Below the pieces are notes generated by a model. It had not been told where the DNA came from. It saw only the letters and a program-made list of their open reading frames with translations, and made no database searches. This document shows, piece after piece, positions 21,401-34,531 of a stretch of DNA of 64,000 bases. This stretch comes from Lutraria lutraria (Eukaryota > Mollusca > Bivalvia > Venerida > Mactridae): the NCBI GenBank assembly GCA_964023205.1, contig OZ026842.1, positions 11,944,716-12,008,715 of the forward strand, in the 5' to 3' direction. Position 1 is the stretch's first letter. Every line of letters begins with the position of its first letter. A program made the translations under genes and the position numbers.

Positions 21401-24400
21401 AATCAACTACATCATATAATATTATATGGTATAACTCGACCATGTGGTTTGAGACGTGACTGAAGAATTACTGAATCAACTGAGTACATAAAGTTCTTGA
21501 ACATGTTAAAATTCACTTTGTTTCAATGCTTTTTTCAGATTTGTTACAAATATCCATACCCCCAATTTGACTTTAAAGAATTCTGAATAATTTCGTCACG
21601 GCTCAAAACACAAAAAGGCCAAACTATAAAATAGTATTGCAACACATAGAATTATACATCCCTGAATAACGGAAAAACATGTAACAAAACGTTTGTTTTC
21701 GTGTTTACTTGTTGCCCGACTGAATAAAAAGCGTAGATCGGTGACAAAACTATTTAACATACCTTTCCTACTTTTTGGAGATGTGATTTTGTAACTACAT
21801 TTAAACATTTCGTACTAAGGTTAGTGCTGACAGAAACATTAGCGCCGGCGCCAAAAATAGCATTTGTCTTGTATCAGAAAACAAGTTTTAGTACGTCAAT
21901 AGCCCAAAACAATATACGTTCACGCTAACGATTTGAGCATGCATGTAGAGGTCGACTTTGATACGCATTTAGTATACATTCAGTGCACGTCAAAGCACAA
22001 AGATGCATGAAGAATTTGAATATCACTCAGAAGTACTTATACTCCTCATTTTCTGCGAATATATTGATCAATAGTTCAGAAACTGAAGAAACTCTCAAGT
22101 AAAACACGCATGTACGTATAACATCGATGTCAGGAATGTTTATAAATTTATAGTTTCATCATGAAATATACTCAAACTACGCCTCGCAGCAAAACGAACT
22201 GATAAATAATAACGACACCATCTTGCCCGTCATCTTGGATTTCTCAAAACGTACCATGATCCAAAGTTTTTGAAAACTTCAAACAAGTATTTCAACGAAT
22301 TAACCGTTGATGGTCAAAAAAGTCTGAGCTGAAACATGTATGGCCCGTCATTATACGCATGATGTTCTCAAAGTCTGATCAAATATCTAGAGACGACTAA
22401 TAATTCAGCCAATGATTGGCTTAGATCAATACACTTCAAATGTGAAGTAACACGTACTGATGGTTGCAATACATTCAACTTGAATTAGTTACGCCTCCTA
22501 AAATATGCAACCCTGTGAATAAAGGTCATTTAATCGACAAACATCATTGATTACGTAGAAACAAAATGACCTCTGAATGAACGTCAGCTGTCCGTAAAGG
22601 CCACAATAGGTCTGTGTCATGGATGACCTTTGTTCAAAAGATTGACTGTATGTCGAAATACCCATGCTGTGGCAATTGGTATGCATAATACAAACAAATG
22701 AAAAGAATGCATGTTTACATGTCTAAGAGAAAATGAAAAAAAAGACTTCATGATGATATTTAACATATCTAGGATGAGCCGTTACACGGAGAATAAAGTA
22801 TTTGTAGAATGATATTATGTCAAATTCTAACAGAAATATAGTAGACATGTCTCCTCCTTTTATGAACCCATAAAATTAAGACAATGGTATATAGTTTCAG
22901 TCATTAACCACTAATGTCGACAACTGACATTATGTCCCACATTTCCTTTTAAACAGCGGATGTCAATAAATTCAAGTTTAAGAACGTTGTCTTCTGAGAC
23001 GGTTATGTCGTAACGCTAAAGATTCGATTCACATTTTTCACTTGATACAAATCTCTGCAAAAAATCACAACGTCTAATTGTTTCTGTTAATGCTTTAAGA
23101 ACTACACTCCCAGGAGTAATTTTACGTGCTCGAATGCCATTATTATTTTCACTTGTTTACTTGTGAAGCACCAATACAAGAGGTTCATCGGTTAATGTTT
23201 GTTTTTGTTGTTGTCAATCTAACAATAGGCGTAAAAATATGTTTGATTCTGGTTATTTGTTTATTAAAAACAGATTAGGTAGATCGGTCCATCTTTTTTA
23301 TTGTTATTGAAAGCGCGATGTAAAAATTAAAAAGTGAGAAAATGTGTGTATCGTTCCTCGTGCCTGAAAAGTATAGAGCTGGTCGGGTAACCTTTGCCTT
23401 TATGATGTTGACCCCAAGATTTAAATATGAACACAATTTTGCCTCATTATGTAGATTAAGGGGAAAGAAGTTCAACATTAAATAAGGGAACCGCGGTCAT
23501 GATCCAGTGATTGCTGTGTTGGACTTTTGACTTGTAATCATTCTGGTCGAGGTAACGTAGTATCACATGTCATTTCCTGATCTAGTGGTATAATGTTTGA
23601 GACTTGTTTGAGTGGAAACCTTCAGTCTCTTTGCCTATCCGCTTCTTGTTACACGATATGTGTAGTAACAAAGAATATGTGTACTTTGTAAAAGGTATAA
23701 GTAAAAAAAACAAATAACCATGTACGTAAACTTTTCGATTTTTACGCCAGAAGTGAATTATACCCCGAACAAAACTATAACTCCACTATATGATAGATTT
23801 GTCGGCACTTGCCCAAGAGAACGTTGATCAATATGATCAAATGTTGACAGGCTTTATCAACTAGCCGATTATCAGTCGTTTGTCCCGGTGTACACTGACG
23901 AAACGGAAGATATGCTTAATGAAAATTGGCTTGAAAACCACCTGTATATTGTATTACCAAGATTGCACAAAATATGTAATGGGCGATATATAAGTTGATT
24001 TTGTTAATGGAACCTGAGTTACTAGAATCCCTGTTCGTACTAATCTTATTCTTAGCAATTAACTTCCAGCTTCCAATCACTCGAACAGTCATTAAGGACG
24101 AATGGTTCTTAGACAAGTTGTTACATAAGTCTCTTACACTATGTTATCGGGTCAGGCAAAGCGCAACAGTGGCATCGTCCTCCGTACGTTCTAAGTTAAG
24201 GGTATTTCTTGTATCAAGTGATCAAGTGCTTGTGAAGGTTGGTGATGAATCCTATGTATATGATATATAGAGGTCCACTTTTTAGATTGTCGCAAAATAA
24301 TTTTGGAGACTATATTGACTCATGTCCGAAATTATAGCTACTTCATGTAAATATATATGTATATTATCAACAAATACGAATGGTCATTAAAATATCTCAC

Positions 24401-26484
24401 CGCCGTTACAAAAATATTAGTACATAAACAACTAAAATTAGGCATTTTGAATGATCAGTCAAAATAATAATATTCCGTTACCTGTGCATTACTACTGAGG
24501 GCAACCATTACTGAGATTTGCCTGACGTAATTACACAGTAGAGCACGTCCGGAAAACTGACTACATGTAGTTGTCATATTATGCACGCCCTGTGACAAGG
24601 GTTCCCCTTCATCAACCTGAGTATCGATGTCCTTAAGTTCATCCAAATTAGCAAAGAAAATTCATTACCAAGAACTGCGTGTTACTTATAAATGTCATGT
24701 ACAAAGCATATTCTCCATTTTTGTAGGTTTTAGATATTTACCTTGTTTTGCATGATAGTATGAAACCAGCTTTGTGAACTTCACCTAATTAGCTCGCTTA
24801 TGTCATATAAATATATGATCCACACATAGATCAATCAGCTATTTCCGGAAACAGAACAACGAGAACGGAGTCTGTCTAAAAACGATATTTAATTGACATA
24901 AAAGCCAGTCTAGATTCTCATAACTTATACAGACCTGTCGAGATGGATATCTAATTATCATAATCAAGTATTGAAGTTCTAACGACAGATGAATCAACAG
25001 GGAAATAACGCTTCTCTAAAACCCACCGATTGCTTGAATGAACGAAACACAACACATTCTCCTTATTAGAAATGTAATACTTTTTTTAACATAAGACTAC
25101 ATTTCACTCATTACAAAAACAAATTGAGGTTGATATTTCCCTTGATATTCATTTCAATGCTAGACTTTGTGACACTGTATATTTCATGTATCCATAGCCA
25201 TTCCTTACATCGAGGCTATATACGTACACGTTTTATTACTTTAAGCTTTCTTAAACTGCTGTATGGCATTGATTAATCTTTCGTAAAACGAGATTGGTAA
25301 AAACGAGGAATTAGCAGCACATCCGAATCCGTATTAAAATCAAACCTCTTGGGAGTTCTTATTCAGCAAAATCTAAGGACGAACACAAATCAAAGTACTG
25401 AAAGTACTGTCGGCATTGATTTTTACCATACGAAGCAAAAGAGAGAAATGTGTACCCACATCGTTCGTGCCCATACAAATATTTTTAACATTTACACTTA
25501 CGGACCGTTTTTCATTCATATTATAATGCAGGTCATATGCATGTAGGTGAATGACATACGCTAGTGCTTTACTAGTCCCTTTGCTAAAATTTTAAAATGA
25601 AAAAAGATATTGGAAAGTTTAATGTTTAGCACATTAATTGAAGACAATTTAATTGCATTAAAAACTCTTTATTGTACACAAACTAGTGACCAACACTTCA
25701 GTAACAGTAAATACCAACATTGATTCTTCTGGTTTTAACACAACAGAACATCGTCGCATTGAACACAATCAGGGTCACTCAAATTAAAAAGGTCCCGACA
25801 CAGTAAAGTAAGACCTATATTACCTAAAGTTAACCCGATGCTGCATGAAATGCTTTCTCTTTGGACAGGGCACAATAAACGTATATACACTTGTAAGTCT
25901 TGTCGATGATGTCTTGAATTTGAGCACGGGTGAATGTGTATTAAGTTTGTTGTGTTATTCCGTCATTGAGGTATGTATAATTATATATGTAATACTACAA
26001 TGTATTGTGCGGATTTTTATTTAAACTGGCAAAGCTGCTTAATTTCATCGTCAGTGCTTGCTTTCATTTTTAACTTCGATGAGATTAGAATGCATTGTAA
26101 GTTATACGATAATTTTTGTTAAACCGGTTGTCGAATGTACAATCATGTTTAACGATGCTCTAGATATCATAAACATGTGAAATGGGATATTCACCAACGG
26201 TAATATCTAAAAATGACCGCATTGAATGACCGTGTAATTATTCAGCTTTGGCAGTTTATAAACATATACTGTAACAGTATAGGTAAACAATTTTATGTTG
26301 AAAGAGCGGCATTGATAACATGCACAAGCACGTAACTCAGGTTTTAAAAACCATAAATATTGGATATCATTGAAAAGAGAAAATGTTTGTTTTAAGTTCT
26401 AAACATTTAATTTCTAAAATTCAAAACGACATCTCAGAAAAAATGATACATGTCAAAACAATTGAGACCCAAATCTTGGGTTTC
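21400..26484. other. Gene-poor stretch between clusterin-like fragments and the intact gene
   Basis: No complete gene recognised. One exon-like segment lies at 24482-24589 (minus, see its own entry). A frame at 24000-24270 (plus) is open for about 90 codons but starts at a non-ATG codon, has no splice context and resembles nothing known to me. The final 200 bp are the 3' UTR side of the clusterin-like gene. Confidence 0.4.
24482..24589 (-). CDS. Orphan exon candidate, unknown protein
   Basis: A 108-nt open segment bounded by a plausible acceptor (CCCTTGTCACAG) and donor (CAG|GTAACG), phase 0 at both ends. It encodes 36 residues starting GVHNMTTTCSQFSGRALLCN, with two cysteines and an N-glycosylation site (NMT). 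No neighbouring exon was identified and the family is not recognised. It may be chance. Confidence 0.15.
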
Positions 26485-29484
26485 TTAAAGTCCCCATTTA
26501 GAAAGCAATTCTTCGGCCATTTCAATAGCTGATGTTTCTGGTGACTGCATACGGAAGCGGAATTCACTAAGATATGTCATGGGACCTGATGGTGTCATTG
26601 CAGTAACATACACGTCACCAAACGACATGGACGATAATCGGAAGTTCTCAGGATTGTATTCAATCTGAAAAAAAGATATACAAAGTAGTTATAAACATGT
26701 TTATGATTTGAATATAGTGGTTTGTCGTATTAAACATATTTGCAAACTTTAAAATGGATCGGCGTATATATAATTAGAACTGTTCCCGTAGCAACTGAAG
26801 TAGCAAGCTACAGTCAACCTCAAATTAAGGTTAAGAGGACATAAAAGAACATAAAGCAAAACGTTCAAAATTATATAAAAAAACGTCTTATTGATTGGAA
26901 AATTGATGCCGAGTCGATAAGAACCAAACAATGGAACTACAAACCTTTGTAAGAACTGGTGTACTAGCTTCTGGATCACCATTCAACATGTATAATTCCT
27001 TTAGTTCTTTAATAATTGTCACCATAGTCCTCAGATCCATCAACATCTTTGGACCACAAACTGTAAGGTTATAAACAATAGCTATAAAACGCATGTTTAC
27101 GTGGCTGTTGCATACTTTCCGTCTAACATCACAAGAAAATAAAATACGCTTGTGATTTGATTCATTCATTACGACGTTATTGCTTTCATGTAAATAAAGA
27201 ATTACGTTTGTCAGATAATTTAGAGCCAAAGACAATCAAGTAATTTACAATTATGATCTAAAACTAATCGGGGAAAAAATACAATAAATACATTACTTAC
27301 CTTGAGAAACCATGTCAGTCGGTTCTCCAAGCAAATGTTGACATTCGGAGCATTCTTGCATACAGTTGGTTTCAGAGCCTAACCCTTCCATTTGTCTGTA
27401 AATCTTTCGTCTCATCATACCAAGTATATGACGTGCAGACATACCAATATCACGACGTTTTCTATCAAACAAACCTGAGATATGTACAATAAAAGCAAAT
27501 GATCAATTTAAAGAGGGGAAAGGCACAAACGTGGTACACTTACTATCCCTATAAATATATTCAAATGCACAAAAGTATGCTTACCAGATACCCAATTACC
27601 AACACTGCTGCCAATGTTGCTCAATGTACTTGTAATACCATCCCAGTTATCTACCAAATGATTACCAATTTCATATGTTGCCCACAAGCCAGATATTGCT
27701 GTGAAAGCTGGAATGTAATAATGGACATGTTCCAATAAGGGCGACACCGAATGTCAGGACTTGCCACCCAGCAAACAGTAAATGCTGTGTATTCCAAGCC
27801 CTTAAAACATGCTGAAAGTTATTTTTCTAGTCGGGAGGAGTTAACAACGAACTAAATCTCCAAAACTATAGTGATCCATCGGAACACGTTAACAAAATTC
27901 AAAATAGCAATCAATTAATGATATTGACCGACAAAACTCGGCATGCAAATGAATCACCAAAAATTTAAGACAGTACCAAAAATGAAAGAAACAATTGAAT
28001 GATAATACCTGCACCCCAAAATCTTTTTCTGTTAGGAAGATCACTTCGCGTGCCAGTCCTTTGTGCAGCCATGTGTAGGAAATTGTCCATTTCGCCCTCT
28101 CCAAACAATTCTACACCAATATCGTGCCATTCTTTCCAATCTACAGAAATTTCATCAGGAACTTGGGAAAAACCCATCTGTGTACCAGCGAAATCACTAT
28201 AAATAGAATTGCACAATGATTTTCAGAACTACGCAAAGGATACCTGTGTCAAATGGGAGCTATGGAAAAGTTTCCGCGACATGAAGGCAAGATCTAGACT
28301 AGTGATCAAGTATAATTTATTTATGACAGCAGTCGGTCGTGTGGAATTAAATACAGCACTACAATGAAGTGTTTCTTTACACACACAAAAACACACTAAT
28401 TTGTGCACTTTTTCGATTTTTATTATTATGTACACAAGAAAAACGGATTTAAAATTCACGAATATTTCACCGTTTTAAGAACTTGCCTAGACATGAATTT
28501 CAAGCCCATGAATTATCTACTGGAACAAACACGTGAATGCTACTTGAAGCGTTAAGTTTGAAGATAACAGGTTTACTTACGGTTCACATGACTCTAGACA
28601 GCTGCGGCATGGACCATGTTTGGCGTCAATCGATTGTCGACAGGACAGCCAGCTTTCATTCTGTTTAGCCATAATGGGCGATAAGAGAACATATTCTGCT
28701 CGTAAATGTTGCTCGATAAGTCCGTGAAATGTGGATCGAAAACCTGAAAATATAGAAATGATGTATGGGTCTGTTCTTTAATTAAATCATGATTCGGAAC
28801 ATAAATTATAAATATACTTAATGCAATGGACATAAAATACAAATATATTAAATGTAATGGATAAAGTGAATTACCTGTGAATATTTCTGTATCAAGGTCC
28901 CTTTTAACAGCTAGAATAGCCGGCACTATCAACAGCAGGGTTAGGTATTGTGCATACATCTGGAAATAATATAATATAATAATGTATGTCCCGAGTGGAA
29001 AAATCTTTTCACATGTTGGTCATTTTGTAAACCCTTATCAAGCTGTATGTATATATATACGAACAATAGATTCGATATTCAATAACGGGACTTTAAATCA
29101 ATTAGAATTAAATATTCGATAAATGACAATACGATTGGAGCATTTGACAAAACTGGGTGCATAGACAGCTCATTCCAGTCAACCCAATATTTTTTTCTAT
29201 TTGAAAAAAAAGTGAAATGTTCCAATATCTACACACGAGTTACAAATGTATACAGATTGTATAACGGGTGACAAATATCCAGAAAAGGCTATATCTATAT
29301 TTACATATTTTTGATATAACGTAAAAAACACAAAAGTCGCGCTTGCAAAGGAATAAATAATTATAAGCATTCAGTACATTATAAGATAAATTAAACTCTT
29401 ACCTTGAATATTTGCTCCAAGTCCTACTGACAAAATCTTTCTGAAATGTGGTGAAGAGCACATGATAGGTTGCTTTATATAAAG
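26485..29484 (-). CDS. Clusterin-like secreted protein, eight exons
   Basis: Probable extracellular chaperone-like protein. A 5' UTR exon ends at 29403. Coding exons: 28959-28875, 28743-28581, 28196-28009, 27707-27585, 27474-27301, 27060-26945 and 26664-26485. All are GT-AG with matching phases, giving 342 residues. The ATG is directly after an acceptor and starts a signal peptide (MYAQYLTLLLIVPAILA). Cysteines occur only in two groups seen by eye: 63, 74, 77, 81 and 224, 228, 231, 246. Clusterin has two five-cysteine clusters pairing antiparallel. Here C-x10-CxxC-x3-C and C-x3-CxxC-x14-C would allow the same order with the outermost pair missing. A multibasic RKRR (191-194) lies between clusters, as the clusterin chain-cleavage site does. 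One NES glycosylation site is present. The C-terminal YVTAM...PSG segment weakly resembles the clusterin alpha-chain end. The gene model is strong; the family name is tentative. Confidence 0.8.
29473..29484 (-). promoter_or_regulatory. TATA box of the clusterin-like gene
   Basis: CTTTATATAAAG on the minus strand lies about 70 bp upstream of the 5' UTR donor (GTAAGAG, 29402). The equivalent position in the duplicate reads CTATATAAGG (19631-19638). Conserved sequence on both sides supports a focused, TATA-driven start site about 30 bp downstream. Confidence 0.65.
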
Positions 29485-29584
29485 TGGTGGAAAAGCCCGC
29501 GAAAAAGGTTAAAATTCACGTGCAAAACCTGAAATTTGAAAACTCCGCTTTAATCAAAATGTTCGCAGTTTGTACATTTTACTT

Positions 29585-30895
29585 TTTAAGGTAGTAGTAC
29601 ACAGATATGGCGAACACTTTGTACTTGATCTGTTTTTTCGCATAGTTCGCATCCTATTACATAATTCGTGGTGTTCGTTTAGTGCGGCAGCTGAAAGACT
29701 TCAATATATATATATATTACAACTTTGGACTGACTCCCAAATTTTCGCCACTGTTCTTTGGCCAAATCGCCTTATTCGTTGCCTACGCGTATAGGTCATC
29801 CGTCCCTCGTCTGCTTATCTGTATGAATTTTGTGAACAACATGATAGCTACTAGTAGTGAACAAGGTTAGAACTTGCACAGCCTCCTAAACACTTCTGAT
29901 GAAAACAGCAATAAAAACAGAAAAAGTTTATCCAATAAATGTATTTTTTAAGCTTTTATAGACATCCCTTTTCAAAGTAGATGTATCCATATCATGTAAG
30001 AACAAGGGGATAGGCGACTCGTGGATTCGCTCAAACCGACATACTGAAACCGATGTAACAAATGGGTCTCCAACATTATACCATTAGATTGCTAGTCCTA
30101 TCCACGTCACGTTAAACCAATGAGATCGACAATTTAAGTTTCCCAATTATAGATATGCCGAAGCCGATGTAACAAATGGGTCTCAATCAATACACCATTA
30201 GAATACTAGTCCTTTTCATTGACATATATGATAGAACTACTTTACGACGACGTTATTAAACGACCGGCATTGTACATTCATGTTTTATGTGGTATTGAAA
30301 TAATACAATCACATACACCTACCTTAAACCTTGATAATCCTGTTATATAACACGCTATATAGAGCACAAACTATTTTTGGTGTCTTCTGGGGCATAGCAT
30401 GGAATTATTGTTTACTAAAACGTGATTGAAAAAGTCTAGTCAGAATATAATGTATAATTCTGGACAGGACTTCGTTGGTCCCTTGCAGTTCATTTGGGTA
30501 CATGTCTCTGCCAATATTATACGGTTTGAAAGAAAAGAACATAAAGGAATAATGAACAACCTCCAATCTTCATATATATGAATTAATCTAGCAATGTACG
30601 CCCTTGTGAAATATCATCCGATTTCAATGCGCAATACACGATAATTTCGTGCATTACCGTGTACTAGTGGGTTTTTTATTGTCACAAATAGGATACTTGA
30701 ATTGGCGTGTAAACTTTAATTCAAGATAAAATATTCTCTTTCTAACGTAAACACATACATCGGATACATGTTTCTTGTCACATGGTCCAATGCATTTTTA
30801 TACATAAAAGATCGCTTCATTTATAAGCTAAACGATTTTATACAAGTTTCATGTGAAAATCAAACTCGAAATTAATACAAATCAAATATAATAAA
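29585..30895 (-). promoter_or_regulatory. Upstream flank of the clusterin-like gene
   Basis: The proximal 150 bp and a distal part (30413-30895) match the truncated copy; the middle does not, because the other copy carries a foldback insertion and has diverged. A repeated motif ACCGATGTAACAAATGGGTC occurs at about 30049 and, in near-identical form, at about 30164. Confidence 0.35.
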
Positions 30896-31154
30896 AATAT
30901 CAAGATACGATATCATTTCGAAATAAATAGGTCAGACGAAATGTGTCACGTGTAAGGCGATGTCAGCATTATCTTAAATTATAAAGTTGAAGTCTTTTTA
31001 GGGGGGGGGGGGGGGGAATAAGTACATTCCTTTTTTATATTTGTATAAAATGACTATATTCGATTAAAACAGCAATCTGAGTTATCACGTGTACAGGTGG
31101 CTGTTACGTCTGTTCACACTATGAATAGTATATCTTATCTAATTACAAATATTT

Positions 31155-31590
31155 TCATTTCTTATTAACTCTGTAAATTTCATTAAATTTGGTCTAAGAT
31201 AACAATATTTCTTTATCTATATTTTGCAACTTTGCCTTGTAAGCTGGACAAATGAGTATAAAATGAAACTCGTCTTCAAGATCTCGACTGTTACATACTG
31301 AACAATACCTCTGGTTATATTCAATTGAATCATTTCTCTATTATCATGCATTGATTTTTTTTCCGGATCAACTTCTTTTTAACCCTAGTAAAACAATATG
31401 CTTGTACTAAAAGATATAAGACTGTTTTGTAGACCTGACTGAGATTTACCTGGGACCAATGAGTATGTTGATCCCAGGCTATACCTAAAATAACAATATC
31501 ATCGGCAAATGACATAAAAAATGGAATTTGCTGCAAAGCGATACCAGATCTAAAGTTCCTTATCTTGTAGAGCAATTCTAAATCTTCTAT
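31155..31590 (-). mobile_element. Decayed non-LTR retrotransposon (LINE) fragment
   Basis: On the minus strand a segment near 31500 reads FFMSFADDIVIL, the reverse transcriptase active-site box. After a frameshift come GLQNSLISF and, near 31190-31320, RYCSVCNSRDLEDEFHFILI followed by CPAYK, the C-terminal zinc-knuckle-like region common in animal LINEs. Stops and frame changes interrupt it, and the sequence between the parts is deleted. It is a dead fragment. Confidence 0.8.
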
Positions 31591-33474
31591 CTATATATCA
31601 CATATCTACATATCTACATACCACATATATTTTTTTTTATTACTTTACCATGTAGTCCTAAATTCTAATGTTTATACAAAAAAACACGACAGGCCTTCGT
31701 GACACTGGCAAAGTACATTTTTAAAATCAATAAGAGCACATATGTTAAACGACCATTGGGAATTTTACTAACATTTTACACAGAAATAGTATGTATTTTA
31801 GTAGTCAACAACCTCTTCTAAATTCAAAAACTGTGCGTTAGATACGACATTTTCATTAACACTCTAATCGGACGCCCTTTTATTCAAGTAACTTGTAAAT
31901 ATTTTAGAAAAAAAAAATGCTGACCACGGAGCTATTTCGATAATTTATTCACAGCGTAGGATCGCAACTTAGGAGTTGAAGAGGGCTTTGTTGCTATGGA
32001 GATCACGAGTTTCATTATCACACTGTCGATGTTTCTATTTTAAACTAGGAAGTGAAAATAACAATTATTTCCTCAGTGCCGGGAGTAAATCATTTTTGAC
32101 CAATCACAAGTCATGGAACAAAGAAGCAACAGATAACAAACAGGGTATATGCTTTAGTATTTGGTACAGTAGTATTACGCTTTCAATGTTCAAAGTTCTT
32201 GTGAGACATACTCCAACCCGGGACTAGACAAATCACATATGAAGACGCTACCCGGTTAGCTTACGGAAGATCAGTAGATCAACACTGGGGCTTCTTCCGT
32301 TGTTAAAGGTACATTAGCTTTTTTTTTAAATTTAACAATACAGAGCAATAGATAAAATGATTGTGAAATTTAAGAAATACATTTTACATGCTCAATATCT
32401 ATACTAGCATAACGTCTGTCTTTAGCAACATTTCGTAAACATGTTGTCAGATGCCTTTTCATATTCTTTGCAATTTCATTGAAAAAAATACTGTGCTACA
32501 TTTCTGTAGTATGTACTTCGTGATTAAAGAAAGAACATTTAGAAATGTATTTATCGCAAAAAAGTCAGTTTCAGTGATAAGACATCTTTCTACGTAAATT
32601 AAGACCTACTTTAATTTTAACATCCACAAGGCTGATAGTGTTTTAAAGCAGGAATGTTCGCCAAATGGTACAGGCAGTTGGTGCTACGTTGAATTCCATT
32701 GCGTAAAAAGTGATAAAAAGTATGTAACAATAATTCTGTCTAGCTTGGTGCAAAGCAATAAAGCGTTTATTTATGACATAAGTACAGTCAAATCAGTGAA
32801 TAAAGCTCACCCTTGGGAAAGCGAAATATGGCCTTTGTGGCCCTTAATCGGAGTTCATTTTTTCGAAATATTCAAAAGTACATAATTCATAGCTCTATTA
32901 CACTTTTCCATACTGTTTAGAATACAACTAATCAATATTGTCTTATTATTGTCATACGTAAATATTTTCTCAGCTATTAAGTCCTCACATTCTATTTTTA
33001 TGTTATTTTCATTTTGACTTTTGTGTACTAAATAACACACTAACAAACAAACTCAGAAACACAGCATTCTGTGAAAAATGTTTAGCGACAGTTCCAATGA
33101 CCAAGGATTCTTAGTGGAAGACGGATGCTATTCACTGATCCTGGAAGAAATCGCTGAAAATATGTACTTGATTATAGTCCTAAGCTAGCGGAAGTATTGT
33201 ACCGCGCGAATTTGTGACGTCTGCAACGAAAATCAAGCCAGTGACGCGAATGACGTTTCTAAAAAAAATCGCGTTTAAAGTTGTAGTTCAAGAATTAAGT
33301 GATTTCATTTCTAATAACTTCGAAAATTACTCAGCAAAACTCTTTATTCCTTCATCAACGTAAGATAAACTTGATCTAGCTATACCATATGGTACTAGTT
33401 TCCAAGAATAAGTTAATCAATCGTCATTAAATGATTAATATTTATTTGATAAAAAAAGCCCCTCTTTAAAAAAG

Positions 33475-33615
33475 GAGCTATCCAGTCCGCTTTCGGAGGG
33501 TCGGAGGTCATACCAAGATGCTCGCCTGAAGGGGCCTTTTTGCACCGTGTAACCTGTAAAAATCGTCAAAATGACCCAGCATGTTGGTACGACGTTAAAC
33601 CCGACTATAAGACCA
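33475..33615 (+). mobile_element. SINE-like fragment
   Basis: GC-richer segment with GGAGGTCATACCAAGATGCT and the tail TACGACGTTAAACCC, like tails of tRNA-derived molluscan SINEs. The A and B boxes are not clear. Confidence 0.35.
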
Positions 33616-34350
33616 TGACAACGAATCATACGCTATCATCTATAACTGTTCCAATGTGATCGTCATGTAATATCACTGTCTGCAGCATCTTGAAGCCTGG
33701 AAGAAATTAATAGCGAATAAACACAGTAAATCTATATTATTCTTTAAAATAACGAGTATTATTTCTGAGAGAAGCAGATGTTTATTTCATAGCAGGTTGA
33801 TATTAGTTAGATATTAAAACCACAGACAGTTAACCTACGCACGTGGCTAAGAAACGTGGGCTGAAAACGTGGGCTAGAAAACGTGGGTTGACAAAAGCAG
33901 GGGCGACTAAAATGTTTCTTGATCGCTTATTCATTATGTAACAAACATTTTGGCCAATGGTACCAAAACAATGCATTTTCTTGGTTTATTTACTTAAAAA
34001 ACTAAACTTCAACATAATTATTCAGAATGTTAGTGAAGTTAATTTCAGCTTAAAATGTGCACCACAAAGTCTTTAAACCAGATTGATATAACACATTTAC
34101 GCTTATACTAATCATCTTCGTCTCGAGATGTACATCATCATCTGTACGTAACAGAAACCAATTGAATAACACGCTTTTTTGTCTTGTTGGCAACTTCCTT
34201 TTGGACACCAGAGAAGGTTCTTTAGATTGTTTTATGTATACATGCCATGATTTGAGAAAAACTGCTTCCCTATGCTAAGCCTATGTGTTATCAGCCATTT
34301 CCGAAGCTGAACAATAATACTTTCTGATGTAAGGTTAATTGTAATTAAAA

Positions 34351-34531
34351 CTACAGCGCAACCTCTCCAAAGCAACACCATTTGGGATAAGCAAAGTTGT
34401 GTAGTTATTTAGATGTTCTTGCTCTAGAGAGGTTAAATTAATAGTTAAATCGTGCAGTGGGAAAATCATGCTGTTGTTGAAGGGTGATTGTTGCTTAGAA
34501 GAGGGACGCTATGGAGAGGTTGAACTGTACA
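34351..34531. mobile_element. Foldback MITE, family 1 copy
   Basis: The ends CTACAGCGCAACCTCTCC and GGAGAGGTTGAACTGTAC are imperfect inverted repeats, with TTAAATCGTGCAGTGGG and ATCATGCTGTTGTTGAAGGG inside. About 180 bp, non-coding, and one of the best preserved copies. Confidence 0.75.

Noticed and set aside
21596..21808. Minus frame ending in a hydrophobic stretch, with CAGGGATGTATAAT resembling the opsin exon 3 start
   Set aside because: The resemblance covers only about 15 bases; the following residues do not match helix 3 and there is no donor.
24000..24270. 91-codon plus-strand frame
   Set aside because: Begins at a non-ATG codon, has no splice signals or recognised motif, and its length is near what chance allows over a window of this size.
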